64,000 nt of DNA, taken from positions 36,695,648 to 36,759,647 of the forward strand of contig CM055101.1 of assembly GCA_029204225.1 (NCBI GenBank). Direction: 5' to 3'. The notes below the pieces were generated by a model. That model saw only the letters and a program-made list of their open reading frames with translations, was not told where the DNA came from and made no database searches. Source of the DNA: Diphasiastrum complanatum. Its lineage: Eukaryota; Streptophyta; Lycopodiopsida; Lycopodiales; Lycopodiaceae. The position numbers were made by a program, and so were the translations under genes. This document shows, in pieces, positions 32,703 through 44,190 of the stretch. Each line of letters opens with the position of its first letter. The first letter of the stretch is position 1.

Positions 32703-34045
32703 ATGGCAAGATTGGAAAAATTCGTGCTTGGAGAAGCCAACAAATTGGACAATTGTCCAATTATAGCATTTGAATATTCAAAATGAAGAGCATCTTAATG
32801 AATAAGGAGTTCTGGGAGATTGTCACTGGGGGTGGAGCAACACCTGAACACAACTCCAGCTGACATTCACTAATTTGACAAAAGCGTTCATAAGGCCTAT
32901 CATTGATCGATTTGGCATGGAAGACTACGTCATTGTCCATAGTAGTGAAGCTATTACTGCAAGAGGCGCTTGGGAGGCACTCAGAACACAGTTTCAAATG
33001 GTGAATCCCTCACGAATGATATGTTTGAGAACCAAATTGACAGGTTTTTGCATGGAAGAAAATGAAAGGATAAGGTCATATTTTACACGAATCAAGAAAT
33101 TGTGAGATCAATTGACCGCAATTGGTAAACCAATAAGGGACGTGGAGCTTGTTCACATGGCAATGAATGGTCTATCTGAAAATTTGAATCGAGGGAGAGG
33201 TCACCGACATTTGAGGGTCTTCACGGCATTCTATTACATGAAGAACAGAGACGAGAGGTGATAAAATCTCGACCACCCTTATCAAGAGATCAAGCAATGT
33301 TAGCAAAGGAAAGCACAAAGTATCCAAAACTCTCAAAGAAATCGAATGTGAAAGATGTCGATCAAGGATTTCTCATCAACCAAGAAGAAAGACAAGTGTT
33401 TCTATTGCCATAAGTCTGGATAGAGATTGCTACAAATAGAAAGCTGATATGAAAGCAATTAACCAATCTTGCTAAAGAAAATCGTGATAGTGACAATGAA
33501 GATCAAAGCACAGCATTTACAACAACATTGGCATCACAAAACTCCATTGATCACATGCATTGGTAAGTGGATTCAGGAGCAACAAGGCATATGATTGGCA
33601 ACATATCTTGGTTTAAGAAGCTAGAGCTAACCTATATGATAGAGATAGAATTAGGTGAATGGTGACATGCCAAATCCATGGAGTTGGTGCAGTACCTATT
33701 CAATTTTTTGATGGGCAAGTGAAGTTAATTAAATACGTCTTCTATGTTCCTGGCCTTCAGAAAAGTCTCTTATCTGTTGGTACAATGGCAGATGACAAGT
33801 TGAAAATAGAATTCAACAACAAGATATGTCAAATCAAGTATGTGAAACAACGTTTCAAGGTGAGTGTTGATGGTTTTCATGACAAGACTTGTGAGTTGTA
33901 CAAGTTGAATCTTGTAGTCACAAAGTGCAATGCATTGGTGTCAACATCTTCATCTCAACATCTATATCTCAATGATTTGTGGTATAGACGATTAGGGCAT
34001 CTGAACTTCAAAAGCTTGAATCTACTGACAAGCTCAAGATGGTAG
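32703..34045 (+). pseudogene. Copia gag-protease-pre-integrase relic (plus)
   Basis: Gag starts at ATG 32703 (MARLEKFVLGEANKLDN) and continues, with frame changes, through KEFWEIVTG and EAITARGAWEALRTQFQ (32940-33000) to a knuckle fragment CFYCHKSG near 33400. Protease follows near 33565 (SGATRHMIGN, with the first Asp region intact: WVDSGATRHM). VFYVPGLQKSLLSVGTM and GAG-pre-integrase text LWYRRLGHLNFKS end near 34045, where the relic is cut off before integrase. Confidence 0.75.
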
Positions 34046-34500
34046 CATGCCTATTACATACATCATGCTGCAAATTATAAAGCATTGGATATACTATGCA
34101 GTACAAAGACTTGTAGGCAATAAGGGCTTCAATGGGGTGCAACTTCCTCACAAATGTTTGCAAGACCAGAAGTGGGTGGGCTTTTTCTGTTGCTGATAGT
34201 AGATTACAATAATTGGATGTGTTTACCACTATTGCTCCTTATAGGGCTACAAATACAACAATATTCACATAAATGCAACACACTGCGTGTTACCAAATTG
34301 AATGTTTTTATCAAAAAATGAACCACAATTTTGCTTCCACATGCTATATTCTGCAAATCAGAAAACATCGTGAATTGGTGGTGTATTTTGGGCAACATCA
34401 CTATGCTAACCAGCAAAAATCATATTATAAACCTCTTCCACACATTTGAGCATACATTTTACATGAAATTCATCATTGAATCACATAGCATCTTCTAAAT

Positions 34501-34680
34501 CCGATACCATGTTATAATTTTGGATGTAAATCATTTAGCAATTACACTGCAAAAGCAATTCACCATCTATATTCAGAGCATTGCAAAAGGATCAACAGAC
34601 GAGCTATATATAGAGAGAATCAAACAAGAACACCTTACATTACCAACAAGAGAGAGAGAGAGAGAGAGAGGTTGGTCTTT
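34501..34680 (-). mobile_element. PBS and LTR edge of another minus-strand copia
   Basis: On the minus strand TTATAACA (LTR end, down to 34510) is followed by TGGTATCGG (34509-34501), a near-match to the copia Met-tRNA PBS. The LTR should extend rightwards; a TATATATAGA at about 34605 and a GA microsatellite near 34651-34670 lie in it. The outer end is not resolved, and no gag was recognised on the left. Confidence 0.5.
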
Positions 34681-35508
34681 GGTACCTCCTCACATCTTAG
34701 CATAGAGCCCTTTCCACATTTTATTAAACTGCACTACATTGAAGCACGTAGGCCTGTTTCTTAACATATTACTATTCAGAGTACCATTAACATTAGCCAA
34801 CAAAGTCAGAATCCACACTTTATTTCCACCAATTTAAGGTTTTTTATTTTGATGAGCTCCCCAGACTATATACTCTCAGGGCCTTAATTAATCGACACTT
34901 CTGTAAAACAGCTTCTTATTGATTCAAAAGTGCAAACGTGAAACACCTACCACAAGGAGTTGAACGGGAATTATTTTCTGAAGGACACACCAAGGATTCA
35001 TCTTCCCAATAAAGGAATTATTCGCATTCTTAAGACCAGTGACGGGAAAGCGCACATTATCAACTGGAAGAATTCCGCAACATTTTCCCTAATACATAAT
35101 CCCAGCAACACATCCCCAAGAGCTCGGCTGGAAGCGTGTGGAAGGTCTACCATGTTATTTAGAAAGGCTGCTGCAATTATGCAAATCTCTGCTTACAGAG
35201 GGGAAAGTCCACGCAGAGAAAAAGAACGCCGCAGCATAAAAACATGAAGTGAAGGACAAACTATAATGTAAAATTGAGCACGATATATACCTGACTTCCA
35301 CAAATAAGAGATCTAAGATCAACAAGTCTTACATGTAAGTAGAAATAACAATAGTAATTATGTTTTTTTAAAAAGGGAGTAATATGTGCACCTACGACTT
35401 TACTATGATTTCTTGCAAAGCTTCGCCTAGACATAACAAGAGCTTAAAACCCTATTTAGATATTCATGCTGCAGACGCAACCGATCTGCTTGAACAGGAA
35501 ATCAGGAA
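34681..35508. other. Unassigned; 3' flank of the NRP gene
   Basis: A 95-codon plus-strand ORF (34960-35247) lacks known motifs. The segment just left of 35509 should hold the NRP 3' UTR. Confidence 0.4.
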
Positions 35509-36483
35509 CTAGTCCTCGCCGTATGGTGAATCGTATGAAGAGGGTGGACGCTGTGCAGCACGACCATGACCATATCCAGGCCGAATGCCATGCTCCTCAG
35601 GGGGATAGCCATGCGCAGATGGATAATCCTCAGCAGCATCGTAGTTATGAGTAGGTCTATGGCCAGGAGCAGAGGGGTAGTCATCAGTAGATTGGTAATT
35701 ATGGCGAGGAGCGGAGTACTCGTCATCTGTAGATTGATATTTGTGGCGAGGAGCAGAGTAGTCGTCATCTGTAGATTGGTATTTGTGGCGAGGAGCAGAG
35801 TAGTCGTCATCTGTAGATTGGTAATTGTGGCCAGGAGCAGACGAGTACTCCTGAGTAGGTCGCGGTTTGGGGTGATGAGCAGGAGAAGGATCATGGGTAG
35901 TAGGAGGCTGACCATGAGCAGTGGAGGCAGAAACAGGAGCACCATAGCCAGCACCTTGCCCCTGCTTACTTTCATAGCTTTGAAGATAATCTTGAGCTTT
36001 ACGAATGTACTCACCATATTGCTGATCCTCCAGCTTACCGTAAGTTGAGGCGGCTCCCAAAATGCTCGCCGCTGCGCCCGCTAATTTAGCCTTGTCCGCT
36101 CCCCCCTTCCCTTGAGCTGCCTCAAGCACAACCTTGGCACTGGCAAGCAGATCACCATATGCAGGCTTGCCGGCAGGCCCTTGTTGGTCACCCGGGCCAG
36201 GAGCGTGTCCCTGGGTGGGTTTTCCACCCGATCCATTCCACGAATCAGGCGCATCTTCTTCGTAAGCAGAATGACCAGCGCCTGTTGGGCGATGGGCTGT
36301 GGGATCGCCATGAGAAGGAGGCGCGGCGGAGTGGTGAGGCTTGTCTTGAGATGATGAGAGGAGGGATGAAGCAGTATGGAGAAGGTCTGAGAAGCCGCCC
36401 TTCTGGCCTTGAGGGTGGGAAGCGCCTGATCCCCCCTCCTGATCCTCCTGTGTCAATCCTTCCAGCTTCTTGAAGAAATCCAT
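35509..36483 (-). CDS. Nodulin-related protein (NRP)-like stress protein
   Basis: An intronless frame of 324 residues from ATG 36483 (MDFFKKLEGL) to TAG 35509. The codon six bases upstream is TTG, so the ATG is the right start and fits MDFF-type starts in the family. A conserved N-terminal piece (FSDLLHTASSLLSSS) and a central domain at about 106-171 (AYGDLLASAKVVLEAAQ, KAKLAGAAASILGAASTYGK, YIRKAQDYLQSY) resemble plant NRP1-like proteins such as At2g03440. Members have been linked to ABA and heat responses (established for Arabidopsis; inferred here). The C-terminus has four 14-residue repeats of the form APRHKYQSTDDDYS (about 216-271), then a Gly/Pro/Tyr tail, and is probably disordered. 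No signal peptide or membrane segment is seen. Confidence 0.85.
   Translation of the reverse strand: MDFFKKLEGLTQEDQEGGSGASHPQGQKGGFSDLLHTASSLLSSSQDKPHHSAAPPSHGDPTAHRPTGAGHSAYEEDAPDSWNGSGGKPTQGHAPGPGDQQGPAGKPAYGDLLASAKVVLEAAQGKGGADKAKLAGAAASILGAASTYGKLEDQQYGEYIRKAQDYLQSYESKQGQGAGYGAPVSASTAHGQPPTTHDPSPAHHPKPRPTQEYSSAPGHNYQSTDDDYSAPRHKYQSTDDDYSAPRHKYQSTDDEYSAPRHNYQSTDDYPSAPGHRPTHNYDAAEDYPSAHGYPPEEHGIRPGYGHGRAAQRPPSSYDSPYGED
35680..35847 (-). repeat. 42-bp in-frame minisatellite in the NRP gene
   Basis: GTCATC-anchored units start at 35680, 35722, 35764 and 35806, an exact 42-bp (14-codon) period with few substitutions, so copy number could vary without breaking the frame. Confidence 0.9.
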
Positions 36484-36568
36484 CGCCAAGCAAAGCTATG
36501 GAGCAACAGAAGAGCTATGACGATCAAGCAACAAGAGCTCGAACGCTGTAGCAGCTGTGGGCAAGGCA

Positions 36569-36572
<4 letters not shown>

Positions 36573-36615
<43 letters not shown>
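36573..36615 (-). repeat. (CT)n tract in the NRP 5' UTR
   Basis: About 21 GA units on plus (CT on the coding strand) about 90 bp upstream of the ATG. CT-rich 5' UTR tracts are common in plant genes. Confidence 0.9.
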
Positions 36616-36621
<6 letters not shown>

Positions 36622-36639
36622 CGAAAGGGCTACCGTTGA

Positions 36640-36720
36640 ATTTTGATGTGGAGGGGTGAGATTGTGCCACGTCTTTTTTAAGTGAATATATATATATAAT
36701 CTAATATTAATGATGAGTGG
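36640..36720 (-). promoter_or_regulatory. NRP core promoter with TATA and ABRE
   Basis: On the coding strand a TATATATATA tract (near 36700-36688) is followed by GACGTGGCAC (near 36673-36664), an ABRE-type ACGTGGC element. The spacing to the ATG implies a 5' UTR of about 170 nt. This suits an ABA- or stress-induced gene. Confidence 0.6.
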
Positions 36721-37730
36721 ATGGAGATCATGGGGATAGGAAGGCTATAGTGCTCCTAGCACCAGCATCATTGACACCTCACCACCAACTTTCTTAAAGT
36801 ACCTTTTAAGGCTTTAAAGTTTACAACGTAGTACATGTACTATGGAACCCGCCATGCTGCCCGAGTAAGTTGCTTGACAAATATTTTCAACAAGCCTTAC
36901 ACACGTCGACCGGGCAGCTTAGGACCTATTCACATGTAACCCATCAACCCATTTTGGATGTCGTATTCGAAACACACCACATTTCTCACAATTCACTTCA
37001 CATGTCACCTCCCATTTTCCATGCATTTCACCCGTTTTTACTGGGTGAACCAGTCTACCAACTACCATTTACTTGCCATAACAGGTCTACTAGCCAAAGA
37101 TCCCTCTCCCATGCTCTACATAGCCTGCTACTATACAAGTCCAGAAGGGTCGGATGGTGACCCATTCTCTCCTAGTCGAGAAGAGGAGAGGAGAGAGATG
37201 GTTGGGATAAGTTGACACATGCACAGCTCACTCAGCCTCTCCACAGGTTCATGTGAAGGCAGTAGGCTGACCTGTTGACCCATTTCTGACGTCAAGAAGA
37301 CATGTGAAGATCCTCTTAGGGGCCGAATAGACCTACTCCTCATGCTTGTTCCATGACATTGTGGATCAATTGCATAATCTACAACCCATTCTACGTTTTC
37401 TCACAGTCGTTCTGCATTTTGGGAATCTCGTTCTGCTTTCTCTTTCATGTTCCTTGATTCTGCATTGTACATCAGCCTCATTTGTGGCATAAAACGCTTC
37501 CCTAGCCTATAAAGTAACACATTTAACCCCTATAAATGACTATAAGAGTAGTGCTTGAAAATTCTTTTTTGGGTTATCCTCACAAAAACTGTATCGTTTT
37601 AAGCTTCCAAAACTTTTAAGAACTATTACTATGATGCCGATTTTTAAGAAAAGATACTGGTTCCATTCCTATACTCTTGTGGCTTTCCCAAACATTGCTT
37701 TAATACACACGTGACAAAGACCTCAAGTCA
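36721..37730. other. Upstream flank of NRP; no gene recognised
   Basis: Short overlapping ORFs only (for example 36870-37160 plus), none with a domain. Confidence 0.4.
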
Positions 37731-37942
37731 TGCTCATCATTTGGTTTCTAGTCGGCCTTCCCAGATGGATCAGACGTGAACTCAGATCTAATGATGACTA
37801 CACATCATTAAAACAAGCCATGTTTGACGCCATCCGAGAAGAGGACGAGGGATCGAATGTTGATGAACCAAGAGAACGGAGAGCACACCGTGCTATCCAT
37901 AAAACTAGACCAAACTGTGAACTTGAAGTGAAGGTCTACTAA
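37731..37942 (+). pseudogene. Possible Ty3/gypsy gag fragment
   Basis: A 70-codon frame contains FLVGLPRWIRRELRSND, then SLKQAMFDAIREEDE. This matches the FxxGLxxxIRxELxS pattern before a helical LxxAxxxAxxxE segment in Ty3/gypsy gag (retrotrans_gag). Short, with no other domains nearby. Confidence 0.35.
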
Positions 37943-38104
37943 TTCTAAAGTCCTGACTTTAAATGTTGTGACTAAAAAAGAACAAATCAACAAAACATTG
38001 TTGAATAGAACTGAAAAGAACTCAAAAGTTAGTGAAGAAATTCAACATTCAATGACAAAAACATTCATTCATGAGACTTGCTGAGGGCTCAAGATGGGGA
38101 CCCT

Positions 38105-38124
38105 CCCCCCCCCCCCCCCCCCCC
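38105..38124 (+). repeat. Poly-C run
   Basis: Twenty C in a row. Poly-C or poly-G of this kind is the complement of a G-rich polypurine tract. Confidence 0.9.
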
Positions 38125-38284
38125 GAAGGATTTTCTTTGAAATTATGCAAAGATCAAATGGCCCAAGGCCAAATACATATACAGTAGTTTTGGGAAGATG
38201 GATTCTTAAATCTTTACATCAACCAGATGTTAACAAATTTTGGATCTTAAAGAATCTTATATCAAGAAAAGTGGTTTCTTATGA

Positions 38285-38610
38285 CATGCAAAAGCTTACT
38301 GATCAAGAAAAGAGCATGCATAGGCATTCGACATTAGATGGCATGACATGCATGAATCAAATCTGACATGCAAACTTCAATACCAACATGCAAAGTCATT
38401 AGGCTAGGGGTGGTATGACATGCAAGCTACATGCAAGCTTCAAATCATACATGCAAGTTCCCAAATCATACATGCAAGCTCCCAAATCAAACATGCATGA
38501 CCATTAAGTTATGGATGATGTGACATGCAAAGCCATCAAGTCATGGATGGTGTGACATGCAAAGCCATCAAGTCATGGATGGTGTGACATGCATGGCCTT
38601 CAGTCTTATG
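38285..38610 (+). repeat. ACATGCA-rich irregular tandem repeats
   Basis: About a dozen ACATGCA words occur in 325 bp, first in 20-30-bp spaced units (ACATGCAAGCT...CAAATCAT), then as a 32-bp unit (TGACATGCAAAGCCATCAAG) at 38521 and 38553. CATGCA is the core of the plant RY seed-promoter element; here it is probably just part of the repeat unit. Confidence 0.75.
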
Positions 38611-38628
38611 GATGGTGTGAAAGTTTTA

Positions 38629-38660
38629 GAGAGAGAGAGAGAGAGTGTGTGTGTGTGTGT
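38629..38660 (+). repeat. (GA)n(GT)n compound microsatellite
   Basis: GA units pass directly into GT units. Confidence 0.85.
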
Positions 38661-39511
38661 AAGTGGTTCCAAAAATGGTTCCAATCCAAGCTTGATAGAT
38701 CCTCCTCAAGCCATAGCTCCAAGCTTTCTTCCAAGCACCTACACACATAGAAGCAAGAGCAAGAGGCAAAACAAAAATGAATGGGAGATGAATAATGAGG
38801 GAGAGGGGCGAGTTAGTCCTTTTATAGGGAATGTGTAGCCTTCAGGGAGTGGCTGAGGTGTCCAAAATAAGTGTGAGAGGTGTAAGGGAGACTCTAGAAG
38901 AAGTAAAGTGAGAGGGTGAGGTGTATAGGTATGAGAGAGTGTTTATCAATTAGTTAGAGCAAAAGGGGAGGAGTAGGAGGGCGCATTTTCTTAGGTGTCT
39001 TATGGATTACAAGCCATGTGGAAAAGTAGGTAAGTTACATATTGATAAGGATGGAAGGTAGGTAGCTTAACATTTAATGTTAGCCACTTTCAAGTTGAAT
39101 TTTTCTTGGTTTACAACATTGGGATTCACCCAAGTGTTTTTCATGACATGGGAAAGGCTTTGTATATGTCCATCTTACCTTGCATATTTTTCATCAATTC
39201 CTAGGCCCTTTTTTCTAGGGGTGGCCCATCCCCAATCATAGTGGAGTGTGACACAAAGGGTGATCAATCCTTTGGTTTCTTCTCCCAATCTTTGTAGACT
39301 TGTTTGAGCCTTCTTTATAGACTCGATTGAGCCTTCTTCAGGTACCGTCTTTAAGCTTTAAGAAGCTTCTTTATTCTTCAGGTACTCTTCTTAGTACGTG
39401 CACATACCCTTAAGAAAAGGTTAGGAGTCATACCATAAAATGGTTCATCATTAGATTCTATTTCTAGAACCTGCATATCAAACTGTTAGCATTGATCTAC
39501 AGTTTCATTTC
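38661..39511. other. Unassigned; possible leader of the Ty3/gypsy element
   Basis: No ORF with a domain. TCTTCAGGTAC(C/T) recurs at about 39338 and 39377. A matching 5' LTR for the 49182 LTR was not found here. Confidence 0.35.
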
Positions 39512-40560
39512 TTGTCTTCAGGTAATGATACCTGCACTCATATTTCATCATTTAGAGTAATAAGCTCTAATATTCAAAATACGTTTCATACAAAAATAAT
39601 GGAAGACTGGATAGCCTTTATTTCTTGGTCAATTTGGTCTATACAATTTTACACAAACGATGATACTCGAGAACAATTATGGAAAATCCAGATGGAGTTG
39701 CTTAACTAGCAACACCAACAACAGATGGAGAAACTCACGAAAGAGTTTCAAAACACCTAAAGTCTATATAGAGCTCCATGCCAAGTCAGTTATTAACTGG
39801 CCAAATCCATCATAGACGTGGTGCCCTCATTGTAGAGGTGCACACACTGGCAATGAGTGCCCATCTTATCAACCAATACCAGATACTTCCTTGATTAAAT
39901 GCGACATCTGTGACTTCATGGGCCACACCTCATTCTACTACTACTACAATCCGAGGAACCAACCTCACGACCAATCAGGAGGACAATACCAGCCTCCTAG
40001 ACACCAATTTGTATCACGGAACCCATCCCAGCAATATCCTCCATGAAACAATCTGCAAATTTATATCCAAGAGTTGCCAAGACAACCCAAGCATGAATCT
40101 CAACCGCAACTGGCACTCTTAGGTCCACCTCCAAGGGGAAATCCAGATGTAGGTGCACAAAAACATCGACACCATAAAGACTCCACACCAACACATTTTT
40201 CGATCACTCCTACGATCAAACATACCATCAGGATAACACACCCACTTCTCGTAGTTCTCAACACTATCATGAAAATACCTCATGCTCGTGCAAACGAGAT
40301 TAGTATTCCACAAATCCAAAAAATCCAGGACAGCTAGCCATCCAAGATGGCTATGCAATTGCCACGGGACCCATGAGCAACAGATGTTTTATTTGTAATG
40401 AAAAGGAACATTTTATGGTCAACTGCAAGGTGAAAACCCAATACCATGCCGGGTCCGGACTGTGTTCGCAAACACAGTTTCAAAGATTGCCCAAAGCAAT
40501 CTAACATGATCCTATCAGCATGACATATCTCTTCCGAACCTGTTAGAGTCCTCACTAGAG
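39512..40560 (+). pseudogene. Gypsy gag, zinc-knuckle region
   Basis: Frames change often. The recognisable parts are CPHCRGAHTGNECP (near 39810), CDICDFMGHTSFYY (near 39902) and an intact CX2CX4HX4C knuckle CFICNEKEHFMVNC (near 40388), within Pro/Gln-rich text. Three knuckle-like motifs spread over about 600 bp is unusual. Confidence 0.65.
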
Positions 40561-40822
40561 CTCAACGCCAAAATCAACCACAACAGCTAAACATAGAAAA
40601 ACTAGCTGACCATATAGGAAGCTCTTTGATAGCTTCCACATTACCAAGAGATTACCTAGACCCACAAGTGGAACAAAGGCAATACTAAGAATTTCGAGAT
40701 GAATTTTCGCAGGAGGAACAAAACATGGACCGTCCGTTATCTACTCCGATCCTCACAAAAGAGCAACCCCTAGTGTTCTCCGAACTTCTACAAGCTCAAA
40801 TCACAATGTCGTTCATAGTGCC

Positions 40823-41325
40823 ATGAAATCTTTCACTGGCCTCCAAAGCTATATCCATAAAAGTTTTCAGCTACCCAGTATCCCAAATGAACAGCGAAAA
40901 CCAGATGAGATTCCAGAAATTCCTCAGATTTTGATGAATCCGATGAATATAGGTGTTGCTAAGGGGACTAGCATCACCTTACCTATGCACTATAAAGATT
41001 ATCCACTAGTATCCGCTATCCTCGATAGTGGATCAGGCGTAAACATAATGGCTTTGTCACTAGCAAAGTCATGGGGGTTCAATACCTTAGATCAGCCACA
41101 TTACAAACTTCGTATGCTCGATCAGCGAGTAACCGAGTAGGTCACTTATCGAATATCCCAGTACGCATTGCAGGAGTCAAATTTACCATAGATTGCGTCA
41201 TTCTTGATCTACCAGATAATGCAAATACATATAAACTCATTCTTGGCACACCCTGGCTACAAATGACAGGCGTTGTCCAAGATTGGAAGCGTAGCAAAAT
41301 AACCTTTGGCAACAGTGAAAAATGA
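40823..41325 (+). pseudogene. Gypsy aspartic protease
   Basis: The active-site strand ILDSGSGVNIMALSLAKSWG is intact (near 41015). After one frame change the C-terminal half reads CVILDLPDN and LILGTPWLQ (near 41240), the ILGxPWL motif before the end of retropepsins. Confidence 0.75.
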
Positions 41326-41546
41326 GTCACTGTTGACTCGACTGGCCACGTAAAGCCAGCCAAAGTTTATGATGATTGGTCATCTACAACATATGACGAA
41401 TCCCGAAAGGACACTATACAAGATCAACTGATATTATAAATTGGGATCAAGCAGTGGCCATTGCGGACTAAGTTGATTCCAACAGATGTCGAATAGAAAT
41501 TGTCCCAGAAGACACATATATTCTACCATCTTCTACGGACATAGAG

Positions 41547-42641
41547 ATGTCCATCATTCCATTAATGATGATAGACCCAATTCCTATAGCTTGGTGCCCA
41601 GGAGAACCTAGTATCTCTACTGCCCACGTTTTGGAAGATGGTATTCTTTTGATGAATGATGAAGTCATGACTGACGAACACGTTCTCCTATATCTCGATG
41701 AAAAACGTTATACACCAAAATCAATTCCCAAAGAGATTAAGTCACCAGGGCCTCTGGCCCATGTCCAACTCACGTCCACAATAGCCAACACAGTAGCCTA
41801 TCGGCCCAAACCTAAGGTCTACCAATGAGACATGTATTCCGACGAAGTCTGGGATACAATAAACGAAGAATTGATTCGTGAGGAAACCACACCGCCTCCT
41901 CAACAAACCAGAAAACCTCGGTTACAAAAAAACAACATCATCGACACAAAACTAACCAAGAGACAAAAATAAATGCGTGAAAAGCTTAAACAACCCATCA
42001 AGCCGTTGTCCGAACAACAAAAGGACCACCCTTCTGATAGATCTTTGACATCTGGTAGCGCACCCACATCGATGATTTTCAAAGTTTCAAAGAACTTTGT
42101 GGAACCTCCTTTTGACCTACCCAGAAAATTCAAAGATTTCACACTTGATGACATCGTCATCCAATTGCAGCAACCCCAACGGGAACCTACACAAGCTTTC
42201 CAGTCCTTTGAAGGACCAACCAAGATCATAGAGCTTAATCTTAAAGATCTTGATGAGGACGTGGATCGCATTGTTCACGTCAGAGCCCACCTCACGCCAG
42301 GTCAACTTCTTGATTTGGAAACCTTACTATGCAAATACAGGGATGTATTTGCCTGGAATTATACAGAAATGAAGGAGGTCCCACTTGAGATAGCCATCCA
42401 CACTATTCCTTTAGAGGAGAACGCTAAGCCTATTTGGGATAAGCCGTACAGATGTAACCGTGTTTATCGTGAGCGGATCGATGAAGATATTAAAAAATTG
42501 TTGGATGCTAGCTTCATCTATGAAGTCCAACATATTGATTGGGTATCGCCCATTGTGGTAGTACCCAAGAAAAACGGCAAGCTTCGTATCTCAAAAACCT
42601 TAATGCAATTACTGAAAAAGACCACTTTTCATTGTCCTTAA
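41547..42641 (+). pseudogene. Gypsy linker and RT N-terminus
   Basis: A Pro-rich linker (41547-41950) is followed by a 222-codon frame with DVFAWNYTEMKEVPLEIAIH (near 42345), KPYRCNRVYRERIDEDIKKL and WVSPIVVVPKKNGKLRI (near 42540), the fingers region of Ty3/gypsy RT. It breaks at 42640. The palm with the YxDD box is absent. Confidence 0.8.
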
Positions 42642-42900
42642 CGACACAAATCCTAGAGGAAATGGCAGGAGCTGAAGCGTGCTTTCTACACAGACCATCA
42701 AGCCCTGTTATATATTGTTAATAAATCCTATAAAATGGGACGCATAGCTCGATGGCTCTTAATACTCGAGGAATTCAATTTCCGAGTAGTCATCGAGAAA
42801 TGAACACAACATTTCATGGCCGATCACCTTTCCAGACTTCCCAATGCTGAAAAGGCTGATGCACCAGTCAACAACGATCTACCTGATGCATGCCTTTTTT
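42642..42900 (+). pseudogene. Gypsy RNase H C-terminal fragment
   Basis: After a deletion, the text FYTDHQALLYIV, ARWLLILEEFNFRVVIEK and ADHLSRLPNAEKAD is the last third of gypsy RNase H (TDHxxL and HxxADxLSR). Confidence 0.75.
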
Positions 42901-43049
42901 AGATAGATGCCACTCCCTTCTGGGCTGAGAAAATCACTCAATCCCTAACCACATGCTGACTCAAGGAGGGCCTAAATACAGTAGCAAAAAGAAATTTTTA
43001 GCTTAAAGCAACACCCTTTCAACTCATAGCTAGACAATTATATAAAAGG

Positions 43050-44190
43050 GACGTTGACGGTATTATAAGCAGATGCGCTTATGAATATGAGATATGTCCT
43101 ATCATATCTCAAGCACATGAGGGCATTGGCAGCGGTCACTTCTTAGCTGAAGCGGCCATCACTGTTTAAGGATACCTTTGCTATCATTAAAACATGTGAT
43201 GTTTGCCAACGAGCCAAAAAGAATACAAAAGCAGACTTCACCCCGTTAATCCTTATTATAGAGGGCAAAGCCTTCCGTAAGTGGGGTATAGACTTTGTTG
43301 GGCCCATCAGCCCATTAGCCAAACATACCCAAGCACGCTATATCCTGATCGCAACAAATTACGCAACCAAGTGGGTAGAAGCACGTGCAACAAAAGAAGC
43401 CAATGCGAAGACCGTAGCGCGTTTTCTTTATGAAAACATTATTACGCATTTTGGCTGTCCAATTGAGCTTGTTAGTGACCGAGGGACTCACTTCTTAAAT
43501 GAAGTGATCGATAACCTCCTACGCCATTACCTTGTTGTCCACCGCAAAAGTACTCCGTACTATCCTAAATGAAATGGCCAGGTACAATCCACCAACAAGA
43601 CCATTTGTAAGATCCTAACCAAGACAGTCGAAACAAGTCAATCAGGTTGGGAAACCAAACTATTCTTCGCTATCTGGATGTATTGGACCACTCCCAAGAA
43701 GGCCACTAGATGGGTTACCCCATTCCATCTCGTATATGGTTCAGAGACAGTAATGCATGTTGAATTTTTAGTTCCTTCCTTGCGAGTCATGCAAGCTTTC
43801 TCTATAGATCTATGTGAGAAAGCTACAATTGAACAACAAGTCAAAACCAGGCTATTTATGTTAGCCCAATTGTGTGACTCGACTCATATCGTATCATGCA
43901 CAATTAGTTAACAAACGTCGCCATAAAGCCTGGCATGATCGTCACCTACGCAATAAGACTTACACTTAGGTGATCCAGTGCTTCTTTACACATCTAAAAA
44001 GCACCCATGGAAACTAAAATTCAGAAGTGAAGGACCTTATGTCATAAATAAAATCTTTCCTAATGGAGCAGTCCAATTGGAAACACTTGACGGAGTACTC
44101 CTAGACACTGTCGTCAATGGCGGTGGTCGTACTTTGAAGAGTTGTTTTTCGTTGACCCAATATAACTCCATCCCTATTGTATATATTTAG
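43050..44190 (+). pseudogene. Gypsy integrase
   Basis: It contains a zinc-domain remnant (TCDVCQRAKK near 43193), the core block GIDFVGPISPLAKHTQARY (first Asp, near 43290), VSDRGTHFLNE (second Asp) and a third block reading NGQVQSTNK where NGQxESTNK is expected, so the catalytic Glu is Gln. Stops split the core. The C-terminal region near 44000 (GPYVINKIFPNGAVQLETLDG) follows the gypsy pattern, without a chromodomain. Confidence 0.8.

Noticed and set aside
35566-36473. Several ORFs antisense or frame-shifted to the NRP gene, up to 171 codons
   Set aside because: They mirror the 42-bp repeat and GC-richer NRP codons; no domain, no promoter on their strand.
36484-36489. Upstream TTG start adding two residues to the NRP protein
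   Set aside because: The ATG at 36483 gives the MDFF start expected of the family; TTG starts are not expected in plants.
39512-44190. Endogenous caulimovirus
   Set aside because: An integrase follows RNase H and the knuckle/protease wording is Ty3/gypsy; no movement protein was seen.
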